Assembly (NCBI RefSeq): GCF_000407365.1
Contig: NZ_ASVU01000001.1
Coordinates: 689,001-753,000, forward strand
Direction of reading: 5' to 3'
Origin: Enterococcus asini ATCC 700915
GTDB lineage: Bacteria; Bacillota; Bacilli; Lactobacillales; Enterococcaceae
DNA length: 64,000 nt
The position numbers were made by a program, and so were the translations under genes. The notes under the pieces are model-generated. The model was given only the letters and a program-made list of their open reading frames with translations. It made no database searches and was not told the DNA's origin. Shown one piece after another: positions 10,722 through 19,935 of the stretch. Position 1 is the stretch's first letter, and each line of letters begins with the position of its first letter.

Positions 10722-13700
10722 TTAATCTACGACGCCGTCCGTATCTTGACGGTCTTCCACCGCTTGAATGGCATCCAAGACTTGTTCTTTTTCAGCTTGT
10801 TCTTGCTCCTTGGCTTGTTGTTCCAAGTCTTGGGCAGATTGGCGTTGTTGAGCGAATTTCTCTAAGGCATCGATGGTGATCAAATCATCATCATCATCCA
10901 TATCCCGCAATTCGATTTCTTCATCGTCAATATCCAAGACCCGCATATCCAAACCTAGGGATTGCAATTCTTTTACCAATACCCGGAAGGATTCTGGTAC
11001 ACCAGGTTTTGGAATTGGTTCCCCTTTGACGATTGCTTCGTAGGTTTTCACCCGACCGACTACATCGTCAGACTTGTAAGTCAAGATTTCTTGCAAGGTA
11101 TAAGCAGCACCGTAAGCTTCCAGTGCCCATACTTCCATTTCCCCGAAACGTTGTCCACCGAATTGAGCTTTCCCACCCAATGGTTGTTGTGTAACCAAGG
11201 AGTAAGGTCCAATCGAACGGGCATGGAGTTTATCATCGACCATGTGGGCCAATTTAATCATGTACATTACCCCAACGGAGATACGGCCATCAAATGGTTC
11301 CCCGGTACGGCCATCGTACAAGATTGTTTTCGCATCAGAGGCCATGCCGGCTTCTTTTACAGTTGCCCATACGTCTTCATCGGTAGCACCATCAAAGACT
11401 GGTGTTGCCACGTGGATACCCAACTGACGAGCAGCCATCCCTAAGTGGAGTTCCAATACTTGTCCGATGTTCATCCGTGATGGTACCCCTAATGGATTCA
11501 ACATGATATCCACTGGTGTGCCGTCTGGCAAGAAAGGCATATCTTCTTCCGGCATAATCCGGGAGACAACCCCTTTGTTCCCGTGACGGCCGGCCATTTT
11601 ATCCCCTTCATGGATTTTCCGTTTTTGGACGATATAAACACGAACTAACATGTTCACACCTGGAGACAATTCATCCCCAGCTTCACGGGTAAAGATCTTC
11701 ACGTCATGGACAATCCCACCACCGCCGTGAGGCACGCGCAAGGAGGTATCCCGGACTTCCCGAGCTTTTTCACCAAAGATAGCATGAAGCAAGCGTTCTT
11801 CTGCAGACAGTTCCGTAACCCCTTTTGGTGTCACTTTACCGACTAACAGATCCCCGTCTTTGACTTCGGCACCAATGCGGATAATCCCCATTTCGTCCAA
11901 GTCTTTCAAAGCATCTTCCCCGACGTTTGGAATTTCCCGGGTGATTTCTTCAGGTCCTAATTTTGTATCCCGTGCTTCTGATTCGTATTCTTCAATATGC
12001 ACGGAGGTATAGACATCATCTTTCACCAAACGACGGCTCATGATGATGGCATCTTCATAGTTGTACCCTTCCCAAGTCATGAATGCGACCAAGACGTTTT
12101 GGCCCAATGCCAATTCCCCTTGTTCCATGGAAGGTCCATCGGCTAATGTATCGCCTTTATCAACTTTTTCGCCTAAAGTTACCAATGGGCGTTGGTTGTA
12201 ACTTGTTCCGGAGTTAGAACGACGGAATTTCGTCACTGCATAGACATCCAAAGCACCGTCTTCCCGACGAACCCGTACTTCTGCAGCATCTACGTATTCT
12301 ACTACCCCAGCATTTTTACAAAGGAGAGCAGCCCCTGAGTCATGGGCGGATTTGAATTCCATCCCAGTCCCAACCCAAGGAGATTTAGGATTGATCAACG
12401 GCACAGCTTGTCGCTGCATGTTCGCACCCATCAAGGCCCGGTTGGAGTCATCGTTTTCCAAGAACGGGATACAAGCGGTGGCCACGGCTACTACTTGTTT
12501 AGGAGAAACGTCCATGTAATCAATCTTATCGATCGAAACTTCGATATTTTCAGAAGTTGCCCGAGCCATTACCAATGGTTCTGCAAATGTACCGTCTTCG
12601 TTCAACGGGCTGTTTGCTTGGGCCACTACGTAATGGTCTTCGATATCGGCAGTCAAATAGTCAATCGTATCGGTAACTCGACCAGTTGCCCGGTCAACCC
12701 GACGATATGGCGTTTCGATAAAACCATACTTGTTGACTTTCGCGTATGACGCCAAACTGTTGATCAACCCGATATTCGGACCTTCTGGCGTTTCAATTGG
12801 ACACATCCGACCATAGTGAGAATAGTGAACGTCCCGGACTTCATAGCCGGCACGGTCCCGGGTCAAACCACCAGGCCCTAAGGCAGATAGCCGACGTTTG
12901 TGGGTCAATTCCCCTAGTGGATTGGTTTGGTCCATGAACTGAGACAACTGGGAAGAACCAAAGAATTCTTTGATACTTGCCACTACTGGACGAATGTTGA
13001 TTAATTGTTGTGGTGTCAAGGTTTCGGTGTCTTGAATGGACATCCGTTCCCGAACTACCCGTTCCATCCGAGCCAAACCGATACGGAATTGGTTTTGCAA
13101 CAATTCCCCAACAGAACGAATCCGGCGGTTCCCCAAGTGGTCGATATCATCCACATTGCCAATGCCTTCCATCAAGTTCAAGAAGTAGCTCATGGATGCA
13201 ATGATGTCAGCCGGACGAATGGTTTTCACAGATGAATCTGGATAGCCATTGCCGATAACGTTAATTTCCCGTTCTGGGTCCATTGGTGAGAAGACCTTGA
13301 TCACTTGAACCGTCATTGGTTCCGTTACAACACCGTCTTCAGAAGGATAGTAGGTAACAGAGTTCAAGCCATTGTCGATGTAAGCCCCTAAAGTTTCCAT
13401 GGTTTGGTGATTCAACACGGTCCCTTTTTCCACCAAGATTTCTCCGGTTTCAGGATCTACCAAAGTTTCTGCCAAAGTCAGATTCAATAAACGCGTTTTT
13501 AAATCGAGTTTTTTGTTGACTTTGTAACGACCTACGTTTGCCAAGTCGTAACGTTTTGGATCAAAGAAGCGCGCGTTTAACAAGTTACGAGAGCTGTCCG
13601 CAGTTTTTGGTTCACCTGGACGCAACCGTTCGTAAACGTCTTTCAAGCCTTCTTCAACCCGAGAGTCGCTGGCGTTTTTGTGCAAGTCTTTTTCGATGGT

Positions 13701-14357
13701 GTTGCGCAAAGATTCGCTTTCCCCGAAGATTTCAAAAATCGTATCATCGGAGCCAAACCCTAATGCCCGCACCAAGACGGTCAATGGGATTTTACGAGTC
13801 CGGTCAATGCGGACATACGAGATGTCTTTGGCGTCGGTTTCCATTTCCAACCAAGCCCCACGGTTCGGGATTACGGTAGAACCAAATCCTTCTTTGCCGT
13901 TTTTGTCCACTTTGCCATGGAAGTAAACCCCAGGGGAACGAACCAACTGGGATACGATAACCCGTTCTGCCCCGTTGATGATAAAGGTCCCTTGTTCGGT
14001 CATCAATGGGAAGTCCCCAAAGAATACTTCTTGGGCTTTGATTTCCCCGGTTTCCCGGTTGGTCAAGCGCAAAGTCACGTGTAATGGTGCAGAATAGTTG
14101 GCATCATGTGCCCGAGCTTCTGTCACTGTGTACTTTGGTTCTTTTAGTTCATAGTCTACGAATTCCAAAGATAGGTTGCCGTTAAAGTCGTCGATTGGCA
14201 AGATGTCTTCAAACATTTCCCGCAAGCCTTCATCTAAAAACCATTGGTAAGAGTCTGTTTGAATCTCAATCAAATTCGGTAATTCCAATACTTCACTGAT
14301 ACGTGCGAAACTTCTACGTTCGCGATGTTTCCCGTATGCTACTACGTGTCCAGCCAA
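10722..14357 (-). CDS. rpoB: DNA-directed RNA polymerase subunit beta
   Basis: Second large core subunit of RNA polymerase, about 1211 aa. The rifampicin pocket reads [20 protein letters not shown] then LSALGPGG, with the usual susceptible residues (Asp in MDQ, His in THK, Ser in LSAL). The C-terminus ends in an acidic and Gln-rich tail. The start is taken as TTG at 14357, giving (M)[14 protein letters not shown] as in relatives, with GAGGGG 8 nt upstream; a GTG at 14366 directly abuts that ribosome site and is unlikely. Expression begins from a consensus promoter about 240 nt upstream, and the leader carries a terminator-like hairpin. Confidence 0.97.
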   Translation of the reverse strand: MAGHVVAYGKHRERRSFARISEVLELPNLIEIQTDSYQWFLDEGLREMFEDILPIDDFNGNLSLEFVDYELKEPKYTVTEARAHDANYSAPLHVTLRLTNRETGEIKAQEVFFGDFPLMTEQGTFIINGAERVIVSQLVRSPGVYFHGKVDKNGKEGFGSTVIPNRGAWLEMETDAKDISYVRIDRTRKIPLTVLVRALGFGSDDTIFEIFGESESLRNTIEKDLHKNASDSRVEEGLKDVYERLRPGEPKTADSSRNLLNARFFDPKRYDLANVGRYKVNKKLDLKTRLLNLTLAETLVDPETGEILVEKGTVLNHQTMETLGAYIDNGLNSVTYYPSEDGVVTEPMTVQVIKVFSPMDPEREINVIGNGYPDSSVKTIRPADIIASMSYFLNLMEGIGNVDDIDHLGNRRIRSVGELLQNQFRIGLARMERVVRERMSIQDTETLTPQQLINIRPVVASIKEFFGSSQLSQFMDQTNPLGELTHKRRLSALGPGGLTRDRAGYEVRDVHYSHYGRMCPIETPEGPNIGLINSLASYAKVNKYGFIETPYRRVDRATGRVTDTIDYLTADIEDHYVVAQANSPLNEDGTFAEPLVMARATSENIEVSIDKIDYMDVSPKQVVAVATACIPFLENDDSNRALMGANMQRQAVPLINPKSPWVGTGMEFKSAHDSGAALLCKNAGVVEYVDAAEVRVRREDGALDVYAVTKFRRSNSGTSYNQRPLVTLGEKVDKGDTLADGPSMEQGELALGQNVLVAFMTWEGYNYEDAIIMSRRLVKDDVYTSVHIEEYESEARDTKLGPEEITREIPNVGEDALKDLDEMGIIRIGAEVKDGDLLVGKVTPKGVTELSAEERLLHAIFGEKAREVRDTSLRVPHGGGGIVHDVKIFTREAGDELSPGVNMLVRVYIVQKRKIHEGDKMAGRHGNKGVVSRIMPEEDMPFLPDGTPVDIMLNPLGVPSRMNIGQVLELHLGMAARQLGIHVATPVFDGATDEDVWATVKEAGMASDAKTILYDGRTGEPFDGRISVGVMYMIKLAHMVDDKLHARSIGPYSLVTQQPLGGKAQFGGQRFGEMEVWALEAYGAAYTLQEILTYKSDDVVGRVKTYEAIVKGEPIPKPGVPESFRVLVKELQSLGLDMRVLDIDDEEIELRDMDDDDDLITIDALEKFAQQRQSAQDLEQQAKEQEQAEKEQVLDAIQAVEDRQDTDGVVD

Positions 14358-14400
14358 GCTCTTCACCCCTCAAAATTTCTTTCAAAAAGGCTATCCGAGT

Positions 14401-14435
14401 TTCGTTACAAAACTTTGACAAAGATTAAGTTTCTG
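14401..14435 (-). other. Second hairpin in the rpoB leader
   Basis: On the minus strand TTACAGAAACTT can pair with AAGTTTTGTAA with one bulged base, between the terminator-like hairpin and the rpoB ribosome site. There is no T run after it. Its role is unknown. Confidence 0.4.
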
Positions 14436-14468
14436 TAACAAAAAGCATTTTTTGCGGCTTTTGGGCAC

Positions 14469-14517
14469 AAAAAAAACCAAAAGTGAGTAAGTCTTTTTTG
14501 TCGTCTTACTACTTTTG
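14469..14517 (-). terminator. Terminator-like hairpin inside the rpoB leader (possible attenuator)
   Basis: On the minus strand CAAAAGTAGTAAG pairs with ACTTACTCACTTTTG (imperfect near the middle) and is followed by GGTTTTTTTT. This has the form of an intrinsic terminator but lies about 110 nt upstream of the rpoB start and about 75 nt downstream of the expected transcription start, so it would act on rpoB mRNA itself. Confidence 0.7.
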
Positions 14518-14593
14518 TTTCTTATGCTAGAGCCGAAACGGACAATAGATCGTTCCTGCTTCCTTGTGTCAATCAGATAGTTTTTGCTTCTAA

Positions 14594-14622
14594 ATTATAT
14601 AGACTCAGCGGCCATTTGTCAA
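14594..14622 (-). promoter_or_regulatory. Consensus sigma-A promoter of rpoBC
   Basis: -35 TTGACA (14617-14622) and -10 TATAAT (14594-14599) are separated by exactly 17 nt, a perfect consensus. Transcription should start near 14587, giving a leader of about 230 nt. Confidence 0.92.
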
Positions 14623-14647
14623 TGAAATCTCTTGTTTCTTTTCATGA

Positions 14648-14670
14648 AAAGCCTCATTCATTAAGGCTTT
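14648..14670 (-). terminator. Second terminator-like hairpin after the zinc-ribbon gene
   Basis: On the minus strand AAAGCCT and AGGCTTT pair around a 9-nt loop and run into TTTTC. Together with the stronger hairpin at 14703-14736 it would insulate the rpoB promoter from upstream transcription. Confidence 0.5.
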
Positions 14671-14702
14671 CTTTACCTTTTCATGGTCTTCCCCTTGAAA
14701 GC

Positions 14703-14736
14703 AAACAGGCGTGCTTAAAAAGCCCGCCTGTTTTTC
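14703..14736. terminator. Intrinsic terminator after the zinc-ribbon gene
   Basis: AAACAGGCG (14703-14711) pairs with CGCCTGTTT (14725-14733). There is a T5 tail on the plus strand and TTTGC on the minus strand. It lies 22 nt after the stop of the minus-strand zinc-ribbon gene. Confidence 0.65.
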
Positions 14737-14757
14737 AAAACATCCTTATTTTAAAAA

Positions 14758-14970
14758 TTAGTTGCCCATTAAGAAATCCAACACGTTCATCCCAGAAGAT
14801 GTTTGGGCTCGGTACAGCTCTGTGTAGCCACACTGAGTACAAGAAATCGTGATGAATTTTTTGTTTTGTACATCAAAGACTTTGGCAAAGTTGCCCCCGG
14901 TAGTTTGAATCCGATCTTCCGTGTAGTGAGTATTGCCGCATTTTTCGCAGACATATTGACGTTTTTCCAT
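14758..14970 (-). CDS. Small zinc-ribbon protein (DUF2082-like)
   Basis: A 70-aa protein with two CxxC knuckles (CEKCG near residue 8 and CTQCG near residue 44) that should hold one zinc. This matches the small zinc-ribbon family annotated as putative nucleic-acid binding; the true function is unknown. The start has GGAGGAG upstream. It is transcribed alone toward rpoB and is isolated from it by hairpins. The overlapping plus-strand and minus-strand frames of similar length are shadows. Confidence 0.85.
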   Translation of the reverse strand: MEKRQYVCEKCGNTHYTEDRIQTTGGNFAKVFDVQNKKFITISCTQCGYTELYRAQTSSGMNVLDFLMGN

Positions 14971-15110
14971 GATAACTCCTCCTCTTTTTTGTTTAGCATA
15001 CTAAAAAGAGTTTAGCACGACATCCGTCTAAAGAATGAAATGTTGCCTTGGCACAAGCAGTAGACTAAACTAGACAGATAGAAGAAATTCGCATGAAGAA
15101 AGGGAACGCT

Positions 15111-16070
15111 ATGTCCACAAAAGAAAAACTACTCGCCTTAGTCAAAGCCTCCCCGGAAATCTACTCCGGTGAAAAGCTTGCCCAAGCCCTAGAAGTCTCC
15201 CGTACGGCTGTTTGGAAAGCCATTCGTGAGCTGGAAAAAGCCGGCTACCGCTTTGAACATACCCCCAGCGGTTATCGCTACCTGCCCTCGGATGTTTTGG
15301 CGGCAAACGAAATCGCCCCCGGTTTACCCGCCGATTTAGCTATCGAGATCAAGCCTTCCTCCGAGTCAACCATGAAAGATGCCAAGCTAGCTTTTGCTGC
15401 CGGTGAGAGCACCCCACGCTTACTGATCGCCGAGACCCAAAACGCCGGTCACGGACGCTTTGGCCGCTCGTTTTTCTCTCCCAAGGGGCAAGGGATTTAC
15501 ATGACCTTGCTTTTGGCACCAAATAAAACATTCGGGGAACTCCCTCAATATACTCTCTTGGCAGCCGTAGCGGTTTGTCGGGCCATTGAAGCACTCGCCG
15601 GCGAGTACTGTGAGATTAAATGGGTCAACGACATTTACCTAAAAGGCAAAAAAATCGTGGGCATCTTGTCCGAAGCCACTAGCAATTTTGAATCCGGCAC
15701 GATTACCTCGGTAAGTATCGGGATGGGGATTAACTTCGCTATCCCCCAAGCGTCATTTCCAGCAGAATTGCAAGTTAAGGCCACCTCTTTATTTCCTGAT
15801 TTCGAACCTAAAATCACGCGGAATCAATTGATTCAAAAAATCTGGGAAGAATTTTTTGCTCTGGAAGCCGCACTACCGGACATGGGCTACTTGGAAGAGT
15901 ACCGCAAGCGTTCCTTTGTCTTGGGCAAACAAGTCAGCTTCACCTTACAAAAACAACACTACCAAGGCATTGCCCAAGCCATTACCGATGAGGGGCAGCT
16001 AGTGGTCGCAACCGAAAGCGGTCCGATCACTTTGCACTCCGGCGAAATCAGCTTAGAACGCATCGAATAA
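15111..16070 (+). CDS. birA: Biotin-protein ligase / biotin operon repressor
   Basis: Attaches biotin to carboxylase subunits through biotinyl-AMP and represses biotin genes. An N-terminal winged helix (about residues 1-60, LEVSRTAVWKAIRELEKAGY) is followed by the catalytic domain with GHGRFGRSFFSP (the GRGRxG-type adenylate loop, here with His in place of the first Arg) and the KWVNDIYL and KIVGILSE blocks. The start at 15111 has AAAGGG 6 nt upstream; the ATG at 15093 is less well placed. 319 aa, family length. It is a single gene ending in a strong terminator. Confidence 0.93.
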   Translation: MSTKEKLLALVKASPEIYSGEKLAQALEVSRTAVWKAIRELEKAGYRFEHTPSGYRYLPSDVLAANEIAPGLPADLAIEIKPSSESTMKDAKLAFAAGESTPRLLIAETQNAGHGRFGRSFFSPKGQGIYMTLLLAPNKTFGELPQYTLLAAVAVCRAIEALAGEYCEIKWVNDIYLKGKKIVGILSEATSNFESGTITSVSIGMGINFAIPQASFPAELQVKATSLFPDFEPKITRNQLIQKIWEEFFALEAALPDMGYLEEYRKRSFVLGKQVSFTLQKQHYQGIAQAITDEGQLVVATESGPITLHSGEISLERIE

Positions 16071-16110
16071 AAAAGACGCCTGAGAATTTAAAATTCTCAG
16101 GCGTCTTTTT
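16070..16110. terminator. Bidirectional terminator between birA and dmkA
   Basis: A perfect palindromic stem (AAAGACGCCTGAGAATTT with its complement) has A and T runs at both ends. It overlaps the last base of the dmkA stop codon and serves both convergent genes. Confidence 0.93.
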
Positions 16111-17066
16111 TAGCGTAGCCATTGCCACAAAAGAGTGGCCGCTAAACCGACAGCATAGCTGCTATTAAAGAGCACCATGTTTTTTAGAGAATACACAAAA
16201 CTGTGTGGTGCCGGTAATTCTGCTTTGTGCTGTGCCAGATTTTGTCGTAGCTTTGGCAAGGTCAAAAAGGTTACCAAAATCGGCCAGTCAAAGACCCGCG
16301 TGAGTAACCCAACTAAAATCGCCAGGTAACTCCCGTAGACTAAAGCCGAAAAGAGATTCAGTCCCGCCTTGCGACCGATATAGTAGACCAAGGTATAGCG
16401 ATGATTCTCAATATCCGTCTCTAAGTCCCGCAAGTTATTAGCCAGCATGATATTGGCAATCATAAAAACTAAAGGTAAAGAGGCCAAGACTAGGGCTGCC
16501 ACTTGCCAAAGATTGCCCACTAAGGAAAACTCCCCGCTAGCTAAATCTAAGTTCAAGAAAAATGCTCCTTGGTCAAAGGTATTTAAGTACACCACCATGG
16601 CGAAAATTCCTAACCCCATGGTGAACCCACTGAAGACTTCTCCCAGAGGCATCCGGGACAAAGGAATCGGGCCCGCCGTATAAAAGACCCCGATAAAGCA
16701 ACAGGCCAGTCCCATAACCAACAGTAGCCAACCTGTCTGCCAGCTTAGATACAGGCCAATTAATGCCGTTACCGCAATCATGGCCAGGATTAACCCACGA
16801 ACCAAATTCACGGAAAGACCATCTTTGCCAATAACATTTTCTTCGTATTTATACGTTTTTGAGTGGGCTTTTTGATAGTCCATGTAATTGTTAATCGCCG
16901 TAGTGGTCATATCAAAAATCAGCATCCCCACAAAGAATAACAAGGTGTACTGCCAGTGAAACTGACCAAAATAAGTCAGTGAAAATAAACACCCAATCAC
17001 AAAAGGAAAGAAACTGGCGATTTTCGTCTTGATTTCCACTAGGTCAAAAAAAGATCGCAAACTCAT
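16110..17066 (-). CDS. dmkA: 1,4-dihydroxy-2-naphthoate polyprenyltransferase of the EET locus (MenA/DmkA type)
   Basis: Membrane enzyme that joins a polyprenyl chain to dihydroxynaphthoate to make demethylmenaquinone. 318 aa, about eight membrane helices. UbiA-superfamily Mg-diphosphate motifs are visible: NNYMDYQKA near residue 60 and NLRDLETD near residue 210. The start at 17066 has AAGGAGG upstream, and that site overlaps the stop of fmnB, so the two are coupled. In Listeria the equivalent gene supplies a quinone pool dedicated to extracellular electron transfer; that role is inferred here from the same neighbours (fmnB, pplA, ndh2, eetAB, dmkB). Confidence 0.88.
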   Translation of the reverse strand: MSLRSFFDLVEIKTKIASFFPFVIGCLFSLTYFGQFHWQYTLLFFVGMLIFDMTTTAINNYMDYQKAHSKTYKYEENVIGKDGLSVNLVRGLILAMIAVTALIGLYLSWQTGWLLLVMGLACCFIGVFYTAGPIPLSRMPLGEVFSGFTMGLGIFAMVVYLNTFDQGAFFLNLDLASGEFSLVGNLWQVAALVLASLPLVFMIANIMLANNLRDLETDIENHRYTLVYYIGRKAGLNLFSALVYGSYLAILVGLLTRVFDWPILVTFLTLPKLRQNLAQHKAELPAPHSFVYSLKNMVLFNSSYAVGLAATLLWQWLR

Positions 17067-17077
17067 GGAAATCCTCC

Positions 17078-18154
17078 TTACAAATCATCCCGGTTGCCCA
17101 AGGTATAGCCGGAATCTGCCCCGATTTCAAAATTATCCTCTAGGCCTTTGGTCAGGTAAACTTTGTCGTCTTTCGTGACAAAAATCGCTTCGGTGCCATC
17201 CCCTAAACTTTCCACAAACTCCAGCCCCGCTTTTGTTCCCATAGCATAGGCCGATGTGGACAGGGCGTCTCCGTCAATGGATTTATTCGTCACGATGGAA
17301 ATCCCCGCGATATCATTGTCGAAAGGATAACCGGTGCGCGAGTCAAACAAGTGATGGTACTTCTTGCCATCGACTTCCAAATAGCGTTCGTAAATCCCAG
17401 AAGTCACCACGGTTTTATTGGACTCTTTAATCGTTCCCACCACGGTGCCCCGAGCTTGGTTCGGATCTTGAATGCCAATCGTCCAAGGTTCATCGTTGCC
17501 TCGAGGACTGTGCCCTAGGACGAAAACATTTCCTCCAAGGTCCACGATGGCCGCTGTCACACCATTGTCTTTCAGCACTTTCACCGCTTCATCTGCAATA
17601 TAGCCCTTGGCGACTGCGCCCAGGTCGATGATCATACCTTTTTCTTGGAGATAAACTGTCTTATCTTTGTCGTTGAATTCAACTTTTTTGTAGTCAATGT
17701 GTTGTAAGGCATTGTCGATTTCTGACTGTTCCGGTTTCCGGGCATCATCAAAACCGATGCGCCACAGCTGAGTAACCGCCCCAATGGTCATGTTAAAAGC
17801 TTCGTTGGTTTCTTCACTATATTTGTAGGCTGTCTTCAATAAGTAGTAAACATCCTCACTTACCTTCACCGGTTTCACGCCAGCTTGGGCGTTGATGGCA
17901 TCTATCTCGGAGCCTTCTTGGTTAATGGTAATCTTGTCCGCCAATTCTTTAATACGATCAAAAGCAGGTTTCAAAGCGTCCTCTTTGTCCTCGTCATACA
18001 CCCGAATCCGCACATACGTCCCCATTAAAAATTTCTCTTGATAATACGGTTCTTCCCGCAGTTCGGCTTGCGGCTTTTGATCCTGTTTACAGCCCGCCAA
18101 TAAAAAGACCGCGACCAAGGTACAGGCCACCAACCAAATCTTCGTTTTCTTCAT
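17078..18154 (-). CDS. fmnB: FAD:protein FMN transferase, lipoprotein (ApbE/FmnB)
   Basis: Covalently links FMN from FAD to a threonine of exported proteins, here expected to be PplA encoded just upstream. The start at 18154 (MKKTKIWLVAC) follows GAGG by 6 nt. A signal peptide ends in the lipobox LLAGC, so the enzyme is anchored outside the membrane. ApbE features include KFLMGTYVRIRVYD, the DLGAVAKGYIADEA block, and the Mg-site segment SIDGDALSTSAYAMG. About 358 aa. It lies between pplA and dmkA on the minus strand. Confidence 0.92.
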   Translation of the reverse strand: MKKTKIWLVACTLVAVFLLAGCKQDQKPQAELREEPYYQEKFLMGTYVRIRVYDEDKEDALKPAFDRIKELADKITINQEGSEIDAINAQAGVKPVKVSEDVYYLLKTAYKYSEETNEAFNMTIGAVTQLWRIGFDDARKPEQSEIDNALQHIDYKKVEFNDKDKTVYLQEKGMIIDLGAVAKGYIADEAVKVLKDNGVTAAIVDLGGNVFVLGHSPRGNDEPWTIGIQDPNQARGTVVGTIKESNKTVVTSGIYERYLEVDGKKYHHLFDSRTGYPFDNDIAGISIVTNKSIDGDALSTSAYAMGTKAGLEFVESLGDGTEAIFVTKDDKVYLTKGLEDNFEIGADSGYTLGNRDDL

Positions 18155-18219
18155 CCTAATCCTCATTTCTCTTTAAACTCTACTTTTTGCTAGTGGTATC
18201 ATAGCTTGATTCAAACAAA

Positions 18220-18255
18220 AAGAAAAGGATGTCGCGTCGACCGCAACATCCCCTT
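18220..18255 (-). terminator. Terminator between pplA and fmnB
   Basis: On the minus strand GGATGTTGCG pairs with CGCGACATCC (one mismatch) around a short loop and is followed by TTTTCTTTTT. It would make pplA transcripts more abundant than fmnB-dmkA read-through. Confidence 0.75.
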
Positions 18256-18280
18256 TATTCATTTTAAAACTTTTTTTTGC

Positions 18281-19225
18281 TTATTCAGTAACGAAGTTGT
18301 CTACTACAATTGGAGTTGTGTCGCCTTTTTCAGCAGCATTAAGCAATTGTTCAGCATAGATGATGAAAGTATGGTAGCTGTGAGTAGCACCAGTTACAAC
18401 GTCGATGTTTGCTGGAGAACCATCTTCTTCGCCCATTGCTTTCACTAAACCTTCGTTGAATTGTGCAATGTATTCTTTAGGTCCAATGCCGGCTTTGTCT
18501 TTCATGCTTGTTTCATATTCCGTATCGTCAGCTTTAGATTTGCCGTCTGCATTTTTGTTGTCGTAGTTAGATTCAGTAATCTTACCGTCTTTAACAGTGA
18601 TAGAGAAGTCTACATGGTAGCCGTTCTTATCGTTCTTTTCAGTCAAAGTGTAAGTACCGTCTTTCAAGTCAGCACCATTGTCGATTTCGATTGTTTCAGT
18701 GTTGCCAGCTTGAGCTGCTTGGATCAATTGTTGTGCATAGTTTTGGAAAGAATCGAAAGAGTGAGTAGCACCAGTTACAACGTCCATGCTAGATGGATTT
18801 TGTGTTTCGACCAAACCTTTGTTGAATTGTTCGATGTATTCTTTAGGTCCGATGCCGGCTTTGTCTTTCATGTTCTTTTCGTATTCTGTATCGTCAGCTT
18901 TAGATTTGCCTTCTTCGTTCACATTGTCGTATTTAGATTCTGTGATTTTACCGTCTTTAACAGTCATTTCGAAGACTACGCGGTAACCGTTGGAGTAATT
19001 TTTTTCTTCCAATTTGTAGGTACCGTCTTGCATTGCTTCCCCAGCAACAACTTTTGCTTCGGATTCAGCAGTAGAAGATTCCGCTGTAGATGAGCTTGCA
19101 ACTTCTGATGATGCAGCTGAAGAATCAGAAGAATTGCTACTACCGTTATCTGAGCTACATGCACCCAATACTAAGGCTGCAAAAGCCAATGCTGTAAAGC
19201 CTGCAACAAATTTCTTTGCTTTCAT
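18281..19225 (-). CDS. pplA: Surface flavinylated lipoprotein with two FMN domains (PplA-like)
   Basis: Extracellular electron carrier of the flavin EET pathway. A signal peptide with lipobox VLGAC is followed by a Ser/Ala/Glu-rich linker (about residues 24-60). Two homologous FMN-binding domains follow (about 65-175 and 185-310), each ending in DVVTGATHS, the DxVTGATxS flavinylation motif whose Thr carries FMN. The two domains share long near-identical stretches (KADDTEYE..MKDKAGIGPKEYI), which points to internal duplication. 314 aa; the start is preceded by AAGGGG. Acts with FmnB and the Ndh2/quinone genes around it. Confidence 0.93.
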   Translation of the reverse strand: MKAKKFVAGFTALAFAALVLGACSSDNGSSNSSDSSAASSEVASSSTAESSTAESEAKVVAGEAMQDGTYKLEEKNYSNGYRVVFEMTVKDGKITESKYDNVNEEGKSKADDTEYEKNMKDKAGIGPKEYIEQFNKGLVETQNPSSMDVVTGATHSFDSFQNYAQQLIQAAQAGNTETIEIDNGADLKDGTYTLTEKNDKNGYHVDFSITVKDGKITESNYDNKNADGKSKADDTEYETSMKDKAGIGPKEYIAQFNEGLVKAMGEEDGSPANIDVVTGATHSYHTFIIYAEQLLNAAEKGDTTPIVVDNFVTE

Positions 19226-19291
19226 TATTTTTTCCCCTTTTCATTCCAAAAATTTCATTTCCGATGACAGAGCTTGTTAAAAAGTCTGTGA

Positions 19292-19329
19292 TACAATTAA
19301 CATTGTAGTTTTTTTTCAAAATAAGTCAA
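19292..19329 (-). promoter_or_regulatory. pplA promoter with a palindrome over the -10
   Basis: On the minus strand TTGACT (19324-19329) and TACAAT (19302-19307) are 16 nt apart. The -10 is half of a perfect inverted repeat, TACAAT-N4-ATTGTA (19292-19307), a plausible repressor site. Confidence 0.65.
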
Positions 19330-19847
19330 CTAAAATCCATAACAAAAATGCCGTTCAGATAATGGTCTATATATGTAGCAAGGCTTCTAGCCACTGAAAA
19401 AGAATAACCACCTTTTACAAAAGACGGAACTCTTGGATTTTATAAGTACTCCTCTCTTTGTCAAAATGTCACTATTTGATTTTTTATTCACAATCGATTT
19501 TACTTTCAGCATAAATTAAATAACTCAATAAAATTCAAACAACCTTCTCCACTTGTCCACCTGATGTTTTTAGTTGATTGCTAACAAGCTTTTCTTTTTA
19601 CTAGACAAGTTTTCATTTTTGGTATTTGCTTACGAAAAAAATAATCCCCTCATTTTCATCTCATAAAATCAAGGATAAAAAGTGCGCCATTAATTCACAA
19701 ACTCATTTATAAATAACAAAGCAACCAATTCAATCGTCAGACTATTCTCAACAAAACCGTGATTTAACACCTTCTCACTCATAAAAATTGGTCTACCCTT
19801 CGAATTAAAACAACTTAAAAAAAGTGGCCACTAAATAGTCGAACTAT
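19330..19847. other. AT-rich gene-free stretch between divergent pplA and ndh2
   Basis: Apart from the two promoters at its ends this stretch is very AT-rich and has no credible ORF. I see no known RNA element in it. Its length (710 nt start to start) is unusual for this gene-dense window. Confidence 0.6.
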
Positions 19848-19876
19848 TAGACAAATGCTATAAACATCTATATAAT
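19848..19876 (+). promoter_or_regulatory. ndh2-eetAB-dmkB promoter
   Basis: TAGACA (19848-19853) and TATAAT (19871-19876) are separated by 17 nt, about 60 nt upstream of the ndh2 start. Confidence 0.75.
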
Positions 19877-19935
19877 GATAAAGATTGTGTAATCATTAGC
19901 AAACCATATTTTTTATTATTAAGGAGCGATTTACA

